A stretch of 64,000 nucleotides of DNA from Bog-473 sp963782415 (lineage in GTDB: Bacteria; Actinomycetota; Acidimicrobiia; Acidimicrobiales; RAAP-2). A model generated the notes under the pieces. That model was not told the origin of the DNA and ran no database searches. It saw only the letters and a list, made by a program, of their open reading frames with translations. A program made the position numbers and the translations under genes. The stretch is taken from NCBI GenBank assembly GCA_963782415.1, contig CAWAJT010000002.1:124001-188000 (forward strand). The letters are read 5' to 3'. Shown one piece after another: positions 33,760 through 44,096 of the stretch; the stretch's first letter is position 1, and the number at the start of each line of letters is the position of its first letter.

Positions 33760-34926
33760 ATGGCTCTCGCACTTGACGGCCTGCGTGTCATTGACGCCGA
33801 TACGCACCTGACCGAGGCGCACGACCTGTGGACCAAGCGGGCCCCAGCCAAGTACGCGGAGCGGGTTCCTCACGTGCAGATGGTCGACGGCAGACCGATG
33901 TGGTTCGTCGACGGATCCGAAATGGGGTTCGCAGGGGGCGGCGGCGTCATCGACCGCGAGGGTGGCAAGGGCCGGGCGCTCGAGGCGCTCTACGAGTGGA
34001 CGCAGGACGAAATCCACCTGGGGGCGTTCGATCCCAAAGCCCGCGTTGAGGTCATGGACGACTCGGGCATCTGGGCCCAGATCTGCTTCCCCAACTCCAT
34101 CGGCCTCGGCGGCCAGGGGATCTCCGACATCGTCAAGGACCCGGTGCTCCGCCTTGTGTGCGTGCAGATCTACAACGACGCCATGGCCGAGGTGCAGGCC
34201 GATTCGGGCCAGCGGTTGCTGCCCATGCCTGTGTTGCCGGCCTGGAGCGTGGACGAGTGCGTCGACGAGGCCAAGCGGGTGGCCTCGCTCGACCTGCGAG
34301 GCGTCAACATGACTTCAGATCCCCAGGATGTCGGAGGACCCGACCTCGCCAGCCGCGCCTGGGACCCGTTGTGGGAGGTCTGTTCCGACCTCCATCTGCC
34401 CGTGCACTTCCATATCGGCGCTTCCTTGACAACCATGACCTACTTCGGCACGTATCCATGGGAGTCCCAGGACGACGACACCAAGTTGGCGATCGGCGGG
34501 ACCCTGCTGTTCATCGGCAACGCCCGCGTGGTGACGAACATCATCCTGAGCGGCATGCTCGACCGTCACCCGAAGCTCCAGATGGTCTCCGTGGAGAGCG
34601 GTGTCGGCTGGATCCCCTTCATTTTGGAGGCGCTCGACTACGAGATGTCGGAGAACGCGCCGAAGCAGCTGGACAAGCTGTCCATGCTTCCGTCGGAGTA
34701 CTTCAAGCGGAACCTGTTCGCCACGTTCTGGTTCGAGAAGAACAACATCCCGGCGCTCATCGACTCGGTCGGAGAGGACAGCGTCCTGTTCGAGACGGAC
34801 TTCCCCCACCCGACCTGCCTGTACCCCAAGCCACTCGACACCGTGGCCGAGAAGATGTCGACGCTCCGGCCCGAGGTCCAGCGCAAGATCCTGGGCGAGA
34901 ACGCCGCCAAGCTCTACCGGCTCTGA
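33760..34926 (+). CDS. Amidohydrolase-2 family metal-dependent hydrolase
   Basis: A cytosolic TIM-barrel enzyme of 388 residues, ATG 33760 after GGGGAGGAACG. Family markers are the N-terminal RVIDADTHLTEAHDLW (in place of the DxH pair), HLPVHFHIGASL with metal-ligand His, and the C-terminal VLFETDFPHPTCLYPK with the conserved Asp. These match the amidohydrolase-related family that includes decarboxylases such as ACMSD-like proteins, many in actinobacterial aromatic or steroid degradation. Hydrolysis versus decarboxylation cannot be decided here. It stands alone, followed after 95 bases by a metallophosphoesterase. Confidence 0.83.
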   Translation: MALALDGLRVIDADTHLTEAHDLWTKRAPAKYAERVPHVQMVDGRPMWFVDGSEMGFAGGGGVIDREGGKGRALEALYEWTQDEIHLGAFDPKARVEVMDDSGIWAQICFPNSIGLGGQGISDIVKDPVLRLVCVQIYNDAMAEVQADSGQRLLPMPVLPAWSVDECVDEAKRVASLDLRGVNMTSDPQDVGGPDLASRAWDPLWEVCSDLHLPVHFHIGASLTTMTYFGTYPWESQDDDTKLAIGGTLLFIGNARVVTNIILSGMLDRHPKLQMVSVESGVGWIPFILEALDYEMSENAPKQLDKLSMLPSEYFKRNLFATFWFEKNNIPALIDSVGEDSVLFETDFPHPTCLYPKPLDTVAEKMSTLRPEVQRKILGENAAKLYRL

Positions 34927-35021
34927 GCCTCGGTGCCGACGTCGAGATCGGTGCGCGCGAGCATGGAAGGGATGCCGACCACCGAGGCTCGGTATTGGCC
35001 CTACGTTGGGTCCGCACACCG

Positions 35022-35772
35022 ATGAGAATCCTCCTGGTCTCGGACCTCCACTATTCGCTCCCACAATTCGACTGGGTCGTTGCGGCCAGCCCCTCGTTCG
35101 ACGTCGTCGCCGTGGCGGGAGACAGCCTCAACATCAATTCGGCGGTCCCACTCTCTGCGCAGAGTGTGGTCGTCCACCGCTATCTCACGCTGATCGCCGA
35201 TGCGACCCAGTTGGTGGTCAGCTCGGGAAATCACGACCTCACCGGGCCCGACGCGCGGGGCGAACAGTCAGCCCTCTGGCTGCGCGATCTCGATGCCGGG
35301 AGTCTCCGCACTGATGGCAGCGCGCTGGTTCTCGACGAGACGCTCATCACCGTCTGCCCGTGGTGGGACGGCCCTTCGGGTCGCGTCGACGTTGTCAACC
35401 AGCTGCGCGCTCGATGCCGATCGCCGGCCGGCGCATTGGGTGTGGCTCTACCATTGGCCGCCCATCGGGTCGCCAACGTGTTGGACCGGCCGCCGTGACT
35501 ACGGTGACCCGGACCTGCGGGAGTGGATCGAGGAGTTCCAACCCGACATCGTCCACGCCGGCCACGTCCACGAGTCGCCGTTCAAGAGCGACGGGTCGTG
35601 GATGGACCGCATCGGGAACACCTGGGTGTTCAACGCCGGACACCAGATCGGAAAGGCGCCCGCCTTCATCGAGCTGGACCTGCGTGCGCAGCGGGCGCGT
35701 TGGAATTCCATCATGGGCTCCGAGACGCTCGACTTGCGCGTGGCGGTTGCTCCGGCGCGGACGGTGTTCTGA
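35022..35772 (+). CDS. Calcineurin-like metallophosphoesterase, frameshifted
   Basis: ATG 35022 begins RILLVSDLHYSLPQFDW (Asp and His metal ligands), then VVAVAGDSLN (GD) and VVSSGNHDLTGPDA (GNHD). The C-terminal part is in the next frame from about 35400: RRPAHWVWLYHWPPIG (His ligand) and FQPDIVHAGHVHESPF (GHxH). All five blocks of the family are present once the frames are joined, so a single extra base around 35398-35420 is the likely cause. The repaired protein would have about 250 residues. The substrate could be a phosphomonoester or diester; a cyclic-nucleotide phosphodiesterase role would fit the nearby cyclase but is only a guess. Confidence 0.75.
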
Positions 35773-35816
35773 GGGTCGTGGTGGTCGCGGCGTCGCGGCG
35801 ACACCGGTCGCGGCCT

Positions 35817-36320
35817 TCAGTAGCCGGGCTCGGGGTCCCGAACAGACCCCGGTCGCACCGCCACCACTTGCTGCTCGGCGAGATGGGCCACGACGTCTGA
35901 GACCATGGAGAGTCCGGCCGCGTCGCCATACTGCTCCTTGAGATCGGCCAGGTAGGTCGAGACGAAATTGAGGCGTTCGGCCAAGCCCACGGCGATGAGC
36001 TTCGTGATGACCGGGTCGCCGAAGAGGAAGCCATGGCCATCCTCGGCGTAGCGCAACGTGGACGGCAGTGTCGCCACCACCGTCGCGCCGTGGTCCGTTC
36101 CGAGCAGGAGCGACATCTCGCCGATGATCGCCCCTTCCTGGGTGATGGTGTTCACCGCCACGTCTCCCTTGAACACCTGCAGTGCACCTGAGACCAGCAC
36201 CCAGACGCCACCGCTGGGTCCGCCCTGAGAGACCACCGCCTCGCCGGCCTGGATCTCAACCAGGGGCAGGTCCGTCGACAACTGCACCATGTCGGACACG
36301 GTGCGGATGCTATCCGTCAT
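35817..36320 (-). CDS. Stand-alone cyclic-nucleotide-binding-fold protein with altered binding cassette
   Basis: 167 residues consisting of one cNMP-binding (Crp/PKA-R type) beta-roll (about residues 18-115) and a helical tail, without helix-turn-helix or enzyme domain. Conserved turns are GEAVVSQGGPSGGVWVLVSG and EGAIIGEMSLLLG. The phosphate-binding cassette reads GEMSLLLGTDHGATVVA. The Glu is kept, but the Arg that normally binds the cyclic phosphate (PRxA) is replaced by His-Gly, so cAMP binding in the usual way is doubtful. ATG 36320 lies 8 bases from the divergent start at 36329. The class III cyclase gene at 37418 makes a signalling role plausible. Confidence 0.72.
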   Translation of the reverse strand: MTDSIRTVSDMVQLSTDLPLVEIQAGEAVVSQGGPSGGVWVLVSGALQVFKGDVAVNTITQEGAIIGEMSLLLGTDHGATVVATLPSTLRYAEDGHGFLFGDPVITKLIAVGLAERLNFVSTYLADLKEQYGDAAGLSMVSDVVAHLAEQQVVAVRPGSVRDPEPGY

Positions 36321-36328
36321 CGATATGC

Positions 36329-37393
36329 ATGACGGAAGGGCAGGATCACGCGGTTCACGCGATGTTCATGTTCGCGACGCGCACGTCGTCAGACACGCCG
36401 CCGCTGGAGCGACACCAGGGTCCCGAGTACCGTACGCATGTGCCTGGGAGGTTTCGGCGAGCAACCGCATTGGTGCTGGAGGGCGAAACGACCCTCTGGC
36501 CGGCACTCGTCGCCGGCATCGTGGTCGCCGTTGCGTCCTTTTGTGTCGGCTCGTCGCGAGGCGATCTGGAAGTCGATGTCGCTCTGGCCAGCATGGCCAC
36601 GTTCCTCTTCGGCGTGCTCATCGCCTTCACGATCGCCCGCACGACGGAACGCCTGGCGCTGGTCCAAAACCTCGTCAGCCACGGGAACGCATCGCTCTTG
36701 TCGATTCACCAGCTGGTCTCGGTCTTCCCCGATGAGGACGCAGCACACGTCCGCCGTCTGATCGATCGGCAGCTGACACACCAGATCGACTACCGGCTCT
36801 TGGACAACCACCTGGCGACACCGTCGCACCTCGCTTTGACGAGCACCGTGATCGCACTCGCTCCCGAGACGCGTCAGCAGCAGGTCGCTTACAGAAGCCT
36901 GCTCGACACCTGCACCGTAATGACGGCGGACCGGGCGCAGATCGAGGCGACGATCGGGCAGTCGCTGCAGTCGATCGAATGGTTCGGCCTGTTGCTGCTG
37001 TTGTTGATCCTCATGTCGCTCATCGTCGTCCTGCCCGGCGGGACGATCCTCGGCGCGCTCGTCGCCGGCGCGCTGGCGGGTTCGTTGGTGTCGCTCGTCG
37101 TCCTGCTCCGGAAGGTCGACCTCCTGCGCTGGCACGAACGCAGCTCCATCTGGGAGCCCACGGCGCGATTGTTTCGCAGCATGGACCTCTACCCGTACGT
37201 GCCCCGCCAGGCGATCGTCTCCGGGCGGTACCGTCCGTCCGGGCTGGTGCGCGTGGTGGACTACCCGGACCCATACCCCAATCGTGACACCAAGGTCGTC
37301 ACCCTCGAAGATCTCTCCTGGGGTTCCTCGACGAGCCACACCTCGACGAACCTCACATCCCAAGCGGAGGCCGGTCGCGCCAGCGACGGGTGA
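36329..37393 (+). CDS. Predicted four-helix membrane protein, bestrophin/DUF4239-like
   Basis: About 354 residues from ATG 36329; ATG 36362 or GTG 36473 are alternatives, and none has a good ribosome binding site. Two hydrophobic segments near the N-terminus (TLWPALVAGIVVAVASFCVG and ASMATFLFGVLIAFTIA) enclose a short loop. A soluble helical part of about 130 residues follows, then two more segments (WFGLLLLLLILMSLIVVLPG and LGALVAGALAGSLVSLVVLL) and a cytosolic tail. The paired-helix plan resembles DUF4239/bestrophin-like proteins, but I cannot confirm it. It is divergent from the cNMP-fold protein and 25 bases ahead of the cyclase, so the three may work together. Confidence 0.55.
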   Translation: MTEGQDHAVHAMFMFATRTSSDTPPLERHQGPEYRTHVPGRFRRATALVLEGETTLWPALVAGIVVAVASFCVGSSRGDLEVDVALASMATFLFGVLIAFTIARTTERLALVQNLVSHGNASLLSIHQLVSVFPDEDAAHVRRLIDRQLTHQIDYRLLDNHLATPSHLALTSTVIALAPETRQQQVAYRSLLDTCTVMTADRAQIEATIGQSLQSIEWFGLLLLLLILMSLIVVLPGGTILGALVAGALAGSLVSLVVLLRKVDLLRWHERSSIWEPTARLFRSMDLYPYVPRQAIVSGRYRPSGLVRVVDYPDPYPNRDTKVVTLEDLSWGSSTSHTSTNLTSQAEAGRASDG

Positions 37394-37417
37394 CGTGCGA
37401 CGAGCGGGCTGGCGACC

Positions 37418-40400
37418 ATGACGGATCTGACGGCGGCCATTCCTGTCGACGCGGGCCATCCTCTGGCGCCGTACTTCCCACGGCTCGCCATCGAGTGGAT
37501 CGGTTCCAGCCCCGAGCAGTTGCACAAAGAACTCGACGGCACGATCGCCTTCGTCGACATCTCGGGATTCACCAAACTGTCCGAGCGGCTGGCCCGACTC
37601 GGAAAGTCCGGCGCCGAGGAACTCACGGCGACGATCGACACTTGCTTCGTCACCCTCCTCGACCTCGCCGTTGCCAACGGCGGCCGCCTGCTCAAGTTCG
37701 GGGGCGACGCCCTCCTGGTGTATTTCTCAGGCGAGGAACACGAGGCGAGGGCCTGCCTCGCTGCCGTCGAGATGCGGCGCGCACTCCGTGTCGTCGGTCG
37801 CCTCATGGTGCTGGGTCAGAAGGTGTCGTTGCGCATGTCAGTAGGCGTGCACAGCGGGCGGTTCAACTTCTTCATGGTCGGCGAGTCGCATCGCGAATTC
37901 ATCGTGACCGGGCCGGGGGCGAGCGCCGTCGTCGCAATGGAAGGCACCGCCGACGCCGGTGAGATCGTGATCAGCGACGCCACCGCCGCTGCGCTCGGTG
38001 CCGGTCTCATCGGCCCGGCGAAAGGCCCGGGCCACCTGCTGCGACGTGCGCCGTCGGTACCGCAACACCGATCCTTCTTGGCCTTCGAACAGGTCGATCC
38101 GGCACTCGACCTCCGCCAAGGCATTCCGGTCGGACTCCGGGCGGCGCTCATCACGCGGCCCGAGCCGGAACACCGCAAGGTCACCGTGGCCTTCATCCAC
38201 TACGACGGAACCGATCGCCTCATCGCCGACGAGGGGCCGGGGGAGGCCGCCCGCCAACTAGACGTCCTGGTGACCCATGTCCAGGGCGCAGCCGATCGGC
38301 AGGGTGTCGCATTTCTCGCCACCGACGCCGACAGGGACGGCGGGAAGATCATCTTGACGGCCGGCGCCCCGTCGTCGTCGGGAGACGACGAGCACCGCAT
38401 GCTGCTGGCCGTCCGCGAGATCATGGATGCCGACAATCCGCTCCCCATCCGGATCGGCGTCAACCAGGGATCGGTCTTCGTCGGTGAGGTCGGCCCGCAC
38501 TACCGCCGCACCTTCACGGTCATGGGTGACGCAGTGAATCTCGCCGCCCGGCTCATGGCGAAGGCCGCACCCGGCGAGATCTTGACCACGCCCGAGCTCT
38601 TGACCCGTTCCAGGACCGGATTCGCAGCGACGGAGCTCGAGCCCTTCTTGGTGAAAGGGAAGGCCAAACCGGTCCGCGCCGTCCGCCTCGGCGCCAAGAC
38701 GAGAGGCCCCGCAATCGGGGTCGCGGACGACCTGCCGTTCGTCGGACGCCGAGCGCGAAGTGCGCCAGCTCGAGGAGGTCGCCGAGCAGGCGGCAGCGGG
38801 ACGCGGTGCGCTGGTGGAGATCGTCGGCGCCACGGGAGTCGGGAAGTCGAGGCTGGCCGACCGCCTCCGCGAGATCACGACCGGTCGGATGCAACTCCTC
38901 GTTGTCTGCGAACGCTACGACTCGTCGACCCCCTACTTCACCGTGCGACGGATCCTCCGGGATCTCCTGGAGCTCCCGGCCGACGGCAGCGACAACGACG
39001 TCGCCTCACTGTTTCTCTCCGCGCTCGAGCACAAGGCCCCCGACCTGATCCCGTGGGCGCCGCTCATCGGGATGGCGATCGGCGTGCCCGTGCCCGAGAC
39101 CCGCGAGACCAGGGAGCTCGAAGAGGAATTCCGGCGGACGAAGCTGGCCGAGACCACGATCGCGCTGCTGGCGCTCCTCCTCCCGCAGTCGGGCCTGATC
39201 ACCGTCGAAGACGCGCACTTCATGGACGAAGCATCAGCGGATCTCTTCGCCCATGTGGCCCGCAGCGTGCGTCTCACGTCGTGGATCTGGTGCCTGACCC
39301 GACGCGACGTCACCTCTGGCTTCATCGCCCCTGACGACACGCCGACCATTCGAATTGAGCTGCACCCGCTGAGCCCGACCGAGGCGGCAGAACTCGCGCT
39401 GGCGGCGACCCACGAGTCCCCCTTGCCGGCCCGGGAGATGCAGCTGCTCGTCGATCGATCGGGTGGCAATCCGCTCTTCGTTCGTGAACTTGCAGCGGCG
39501 GTCCAGCACGGGGATTCCATCGGCACCCTTCCCGGTTCCGTCGAGGATGTCGTGGTGGCCCGCATCGACCGTCTCGCCGCGGCCGACCGCCAGCTGCTCC
39601 GGCGGATGTCCGTGCTGGGCCAGTCGTTCTCGGCCGACCTGCTCGCCGACGTCGTCGATGGTGTGCCGGACCCGGCGGATCCCATTTGGTCCCGGCTCGA
39701 GCCGTTCATCGTGCACGACGACGCCGGCAACCTGGCCTTCCGCAATGCCCTGCTGCGCGACTGCGCCTATGACGGGCTCTCCTTCCGGCTCCGCCGTGAG
39801 TTGCATTCCCGCGCCGGCGACATCATCCGGGAGGCTGCTACGGGCGCGGGCGAAGACCAGCCGGAATTGCTGTCGTTCCACTACCTCCACGCCCAGCGTT
39901 CGCGAGAGGCATGGTCGTACTCCCTCCATGCGGCCGAACGGGCGCGGGGGGTGTACGCCAACCTGGAGGCCGCGGAGTACTTCGAGCGGGCCCTGGCCGC
40001 GGCGCGGCGGCTTCCGGAGCTGACGTCGTCGGAGATCGCGGGGACGCACGAAGAGCTGGGGGACGCCCGCAACCTGACCGGTAACTATGCCGGCGCTGCC
40101 AACGCCTACCGCTCGGCGCGGCGGCTGATCGGCGACGACGGCGTCGCACAGGCCCGGCTGCTCTTGAAGCTGGCCCGGGTCGAAGGATGGCTCGATCGCT
40201 TCACGAACGCGCTGCGCTGGATCACCCGGGGTATCAGCATCCTCAAGGACATCGATACCCCCGAGGCGGAACGGCAGCGCGCGGAACTCTTTGGTTGGTA
40301 TGGACGATTCTGCCAGGAGGGTGGAAAGCACCGCCGGGCCATCAAGTGGTGCACCCAGGCCGTCGAGCTGGCTGAGGCCGCAGGGGACAGGGAGACGATG

Positions 40401-41204
40401 GCGGATGCCCTGCGGATCATCGACTGGGCGAAAATGGACCTGGGCCAGCTGGAACATCCCGTCAATTGGGAGAAGGCCCTGCAGCTCTTCGAGGAGATCG
40501 GGGATCTCCCGGGCCAGGCCGGCGTTTTGAACATGCTGGGCGGGTTCGCGTATTTCAAGGGCAATTGGGACGAGGCGGAGGTGCTGTACCGGCGCGCCCA
40601 GGCCACCGGGCGGCGGACCGGCAACGCCGTGATGGACGCGTTCTACGTGTTCAACATCGGTGAGATCGCACTCGAGCAGGGTCGGTTGGACGAAGCCGAG
40701 GAGGCCTTCGTGGCCGTCGCTCGCACGTGGCGTGCAGCCGGCTACCGGTCCGGCGCCGCCGACGCCAAGGGAAAGCTCGCCCGCGTCAACGCCGGTCAGG
40801 GTCGTTTCGACGAAGCGTTGGAACTCTTCGCGTCGTGCATTCAGGACATGGAGGACATCGGAAGTCGCGCCGACGCCCTCGAAGCGATGTCCCGCATGGC
40901 GGAGTGCCTCCTTCAGCGCGGTGATTTCCTCCAAGCGCTCGACCTCGCCGAGCGCTGTCTTGTGCTCGCCCAGGATCTCGGTGGCGTTCCTCCCCAGATA
41001 CCCCTCATCTGCCGCGTCCGCGGTGCGGCCCTCGCCCGTGCCGGGGACTCCGTGGCTGCCCTCGAAGCGCTCGAACTCAGCCGTGTGGCCGCCCGCAGCC
41101 GGGGCGCCGAACACGAGCTGGCCTTGACCGAACGTGTGCTGGCCGACTACCGGGTCGCGCTCGGCGCGAGTCGCCCGAGGCAGCGAACCCGGCTGAACTG
41201 GTGA
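37418..41204 (+). CDS. Soluble-adenylyl-cyclase-like protein (two cyclase domains, NTPase, TPR), frameshifted
   Basis: The first cyclase domain (about residues 40-200) carries the metal Asp in FVDISGFTKLSERL and the Lys and Asp in RLLKFGGDALLVYF. The second (about 245-425) lacks those but has VMGDAVNLAARLMAKA with the Asn and Arg of the transition-state site. One composite active site is therefore expected, as in mammalian sAC. An AAA-like NTPase follows with Walker A GATGVGKSRLADRL and Walker B LITVEDAHFMDEAS, then many TPR-like helices to residue about 1260. The frame changes at about 38740-38755 (LPFVGR to EREVRQLEE); a few bases appear lost. GTG 38760 could instead start a separate protein, but the domain order argues for one. 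cAMP is the likely product. Confidence 0.78.
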
Positions 41205-41247
41205 AACGGTCGGATGTGGCGGAGCCGGTCGAAGTGGTGGACGTGGT

Positions 41248-42381
41248 CTAAGGGGCGAGGAGTCGCTCGTAGAGGTCTTCGACCTGCCTGGTCATGGCTT
41301 CGGTGGTGAAACGCGCGAGCACCTCCGCCCGGCCGGCGGCGGCCAGCCGGGCGCGCAGCTCCGGCTCCTCGAGGACACGGCGCGCCGCGGCCGCCATCCC
41401 TTCGGGGGTGGCCGGCGCCTGCAATCCCGTCCGGTTGTCGTCGACCATCAGGGCGGCGCCACCGGCGTTGGCGACGATGATGGGCAGCCCTGCAGCCATT
41501 GCTTCGAACACGGCCAGCGGCTGATTGTCCGTCGGGCACGGATGGATGAAGACGTCGAAGGCCGGGAGAAGGCTGACGGCATCGAGCCGGAAGCCCGGCA
41601 GCCGGAGATCCACGTCGCTGGCACTCGAGCGGAGTCCCTCCGCTTCCGGGCCCTCGCCGAGGATCACGACGACGGCGTTCGGGAGACCGCGGGCGGCGTC
41701 CACGATCAACTCGGGTCGTTTCCAGTCGACCAGGCGCATCGATCCGCCCAGGACCGTCGCGGTGGGCGGGATTGCCAGCTGTGCGCGAGCATCCTCGCGC
41801 GACAGGAGGGTCGGGAGCGCGATGCCGTTGGCGATGACCTGGTTGTGTTCGTGGAGCTGGTGCATGCGGACGAGCTCGGCCTTGGTCCATTCGGATGGCA
41901 GGACCTGCATATCGACGCCACGCAGAACGAAGCGGCCGAGTCGCCGCCGCATACCGCTGTCGGACTCGGTCGGTAGGTGCGCGGTGGTGACCACGGCGGG
42001 CGTGCGCAAGGCGACGGCGGACATGATGGCGTACTGGGCCGCATGCGAGTGGGAGAGCATGGCGTGGAACACGACAGGGCGGGCAGCACGGATGGCGCGG
42101 AAGGCCCGGATGAATCCCGTGACGTCGGCGTTGCCGCGAATGCGTTGGAGCCGCACGCACGGCACACCTCGCGGAACCAATTCGTGCTCGAACTCGTCGG
42201 CCATGACGCCGAGCACCATGGGATCGAACCGATCCCGGTCGAGGTCGTCGAGCAGGTGGAGGAGGTGGCGCTCGACGCCGCCGAAGGAGTATCCCTCGAC
42301 GAAGTAGACGACCCGGACCGGGTAGCGCTTGGTGGGCTTCGTACGAGACAGTGGGACGGACTCCTCGGACACCGCGGTCAC
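41248..42381 (-). CDS. GT4-type glycosyltransferase
   Basis: A GT-B enzyme. It opens with VRVVYFVEGYSFGGVERHLL, the glycine-rich donor/acceptor loop with the SFGGVERH signature. LSHSHAAQYAIMSAV, TTAHLPTESD and VLPSEWTKAELVRM follow, then VLGGSMRLVDWKRPELIVDA, HPCPTDNQPLAVFEAMAAG (with the conserved Glu) and NAGGAALMVDDNRTG. The frame is open much further upstream. I prefer GTG 42381, before which lies GAGGAG at some distance; GTG 42372 and ATG 42489 are alternatives. It is divergent from the deacetylase gene at 42556 and convergent with the cyclase-like gene. It probably adds a hexose to a surface glycan; specificity unknown. Confidence 0.78.
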   Translation of the reverse strand: MTAVSEESVPLSRTKPTKRYPVRVVYFVEGYSFGGVERHLLHLLDDLDRDRFDPMVLGVMADEFEHELVPRGVPCVRLQRIRGNADVTGFIRAFRAIRAARPVVFHAMLSHSHAAQYAIMSAVALRTPAVVTTAHLPTESDSGMRRRLGRFVLRGVDMQVLPSEWTKAELVRMHQLHEHNQVIANGIALPTLLSREDARAQLAIPPTATVLGGSMRLVDWKRPELIVDAARGLPNAVVVILGEGPEAEGLRSSASDVDLRLPGFRLDAVSLLPAFDVFIHPCPTDNQPLAVFEAMAAGLPIIVANAGGAALMVDDNRTGLQAPATPEGMAAAARRVLEEPELRARLAAAGRAEVLARFTTEAMTRQVEDLYERLLAP

Positions 42382-42555
42382 ATTCTGCGGTGGTTGCTCC
42401 TCGAGACGGTAGTTGGCCGGGCGCCTCGCCCCGAGCCGTTCCCACCGACAACTTCGGACGACCCGCCGCGCGACCCCAGACGATGGCATCAGGCCGCCAG
42501 GCGTCCCGGGCGCCCCCACATGGCGGTTGCTGATCTCGTGTAGACATGGGGGAGC

Positions 42556-44055
42556 ATGCAGAGACGGTGTGTACCAGGAGTGCTGGCCGCGGTAGCGGGC
42601 ACGGTCGCGCTGCTCGGGGTCGGCGTGCCGGTGAGCACGCCCGCCGTCGGCGCGACGGCAACGAGCCAGCCGGCGTTCACCACATCGCAGGCTCCTGGCG
42701 GGGCGGCAACGGCGGGACACAAGGTCATTGCCCTCACCTTCGACGACGGCCCCGGCCCGTACACCCCACAGGTGCTCTCCGTGCTCGAGCACTACCAGGT
42801 GCAGGCTTCCTTCTTCGAGATCGGTGAGGAAGTGGCGGCCTACCCCCAGTACGCAAAGATGGTGGCGGCGGCGGGATTCCCGGTCGAGAGCCACACCTGG
42901 AGCCACCCTGACCTCGCCACGCTGCCCGCCTCGTCGGTCGACGCGCAGATCGACATGACCCAGACCGAGATTCGAAACGTGACCGGGACCACGCCGCAGT
43001 GCGTGCGTCCTCCGTACGACTCGTGGAATGCCGGCGCCCTGGCACAGATCGCGTCACGGGGGCTCACCACCATGAGCTATTCCATAGACCCAAGGGACTG
43101 GACGCGCCCCGGCGTGCCGGCGATCGTGCGTGGGGTCGTGGGTGCCGCGTTCCCCGGGGCGGTCGTCGATCTGCACGACGGCGGCGGTGATCGATCCGAG
43201 ACGGTCGCCGCCCTCCCGCAGATCATCACGCAACTGCGGGCGATGGGATACACCTTCGTCTCCATCTGCGGCAGCGCGCCGGTCTCGAGACCGCAGGTCA
43301 GCGCCACGTACGCGTTCGGAAACGCGCCGGCTCCGGGGCCGCCGGTCACCTCCAACCTGCCGTACGTTGGCGCGGCCGCCACCTCGGACGGCGCCGGCTA
43401 CTGGGAGGTGGCGTCCGACGGCGGCATCTTCTCCTTCGGCGACGCGGCCTTCTTCGGCTCCATGGGAGGCAGGCCCCTCAACGCCCCCATCGTGGGCATG
43501 GCCGCCACCTCGGACGGCGCCGGCTACTGGGAGGTGGCGTCCGACGGGGGCATCTTCTCCTTCGGCGACGCGGCCTTCTTCGGCTCCATGGGAGGCAGGC
43601 CCCTCAACGCCCCCATCGTGGGCATGGCCGCCACCTCGGACGGCGCCGGCTACTGGGAGGTGGCGTCCGACGGCGGCATCTTCTCCTTCGGCGACGCGGC
43701 CTTCTTCGGCTCCATGGGAGGCAGGCCCCTCAACGCCCCCATCGTGGGCATGGCCGCCACCTCGGACGGCGCCGGCTACTGGGAGGTGGCGTCCGACGGC
43801 GGCATCTTCTCCTTCGGCGACGCGGCCTTCTTCGGCTCCATGGGAGGCAGGCCCCTCAACGCCCCCATCGTGGGCATGGCCGCCACCTCGGACGGCGCCG
43901 GCTACTGGGAGGTGGCGTCCGACGGGGGCATCTTCTCCTTCAACGCACCGTTCTACGGTTCTCGTGGCGGGCTCGGTGCGGATCGCTTCTTCGCCATTGT
44001 CACGAGTCCCGCCTTCACGGGGTATCTCCTGGCCGGCCAGCACCCGGCCGAGTAG
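42556..44055 (+). CDS. Secreted polysaccharide deacetylase (NodB) with 42-residue surface repeats
   Basis: 499 residues. A signal peptide (about residues 1-33, ending AVGATA) precedes a NodB deacetylase domain (about 55-240). That domain has ALTFDDGPGPYTPQVLSVL (metal Asp), ESHTWSHPDLATLP (metal His pair) and CVRPPYDSWN. From about 270 there are five copies of a 42-residue repeat with core GYWEVASDGGIFSFGDAAFF; four are nearly identical at DNA level. This is the same repeat family as in the GH26-like and SGNH proteins of the window. The enzyme would remove acetyl groups from a surface polysaccharide or peptidoglycan. The almost perfect DNA repeats show very recent expansion or ongoing conversion. 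Confidence 0.85.
   Translation: MQRRCVPGVLAAVAGTVALLGVGVPVSTPAVGATATSQPAFTTSQAPGGAATAGHKVIALTFDDGPGPYTPQVLSVLEHYQVQASFFEIGEEVAAYPQYAKMVAAAGFPVESHTWSHPDLATLPASSVDAQIDMTQTEIRNVTGTTPQCVRPPYDSWNAGALAQIASRGLTTMSYSIDPRDWTRPGVPAIVRGVVGAAFPGAVVDLHDGGGDRSETVAALPQIITQLRAMGYTFVSICGSAPVSRPQVSATYAFGNAPAPGPPVTSNLPYVGAAATSDGAGYWEVASDGGIFSFGDAAFFGSMGGRPLNAPIVGMAATSDGAGYWEVASDGGIFSFGDAAFFGSMGGRPLNAPIVGMAATSDGAGYWEVASDGGIFSFGDAAFFGSMGGRPLNAPIVGMAATSDGAGYWEVASDGGIFSFGDAAFFGSMGGRPLNAPIVGMAATSDGAGYWEVASDGGIFSFNAPFYGSRGGLGADRFFAIVTSPAFTGYLLAGQHPAE
43375..43935 (+). repeat. 126-bp tandem repeats inside the deacetylase gene
   Basis: Copies begin at 43375, 43501, 43627, 43753 and 43879 (start of unit GCCGCCACCTCGGACGGCGC), each 126 bases and in frame, the last one partial. 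By eye the copies differ at only one or two positions (GGCGGC versus GGGGGC in the DGG codons). The array encodes the 42-residue surface repeat and is expected to vary in copy number between strains or to collapse in assembly. Confidence 0.9.
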
Positions 44056-44096
44056 CCCTTCACGCCATCGGCGCCCCGGTACCGCCGCAGGTGCGA

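Noticed and set aside
38760..41204. The NTPase/TPR part as an independent gene starting at GTG 38760.
   Set aside because: The preceding frame ends its family motif (LPFVGR) exactly at the junction and then becomes nonsense, which fits one frameshifted protein better.
43375..43935. Tandem array as a CRISPR locus.
   Set aside because: Units are 126 bases, contiguous, in frame and without spacers.
43054..44043. Antisense repeat protein opposite the deacetylase repeats.
   Set aside because: It simply mirrors the 126-base coding repeats; the sense frame has a complete signal peptide and enzyme domain.
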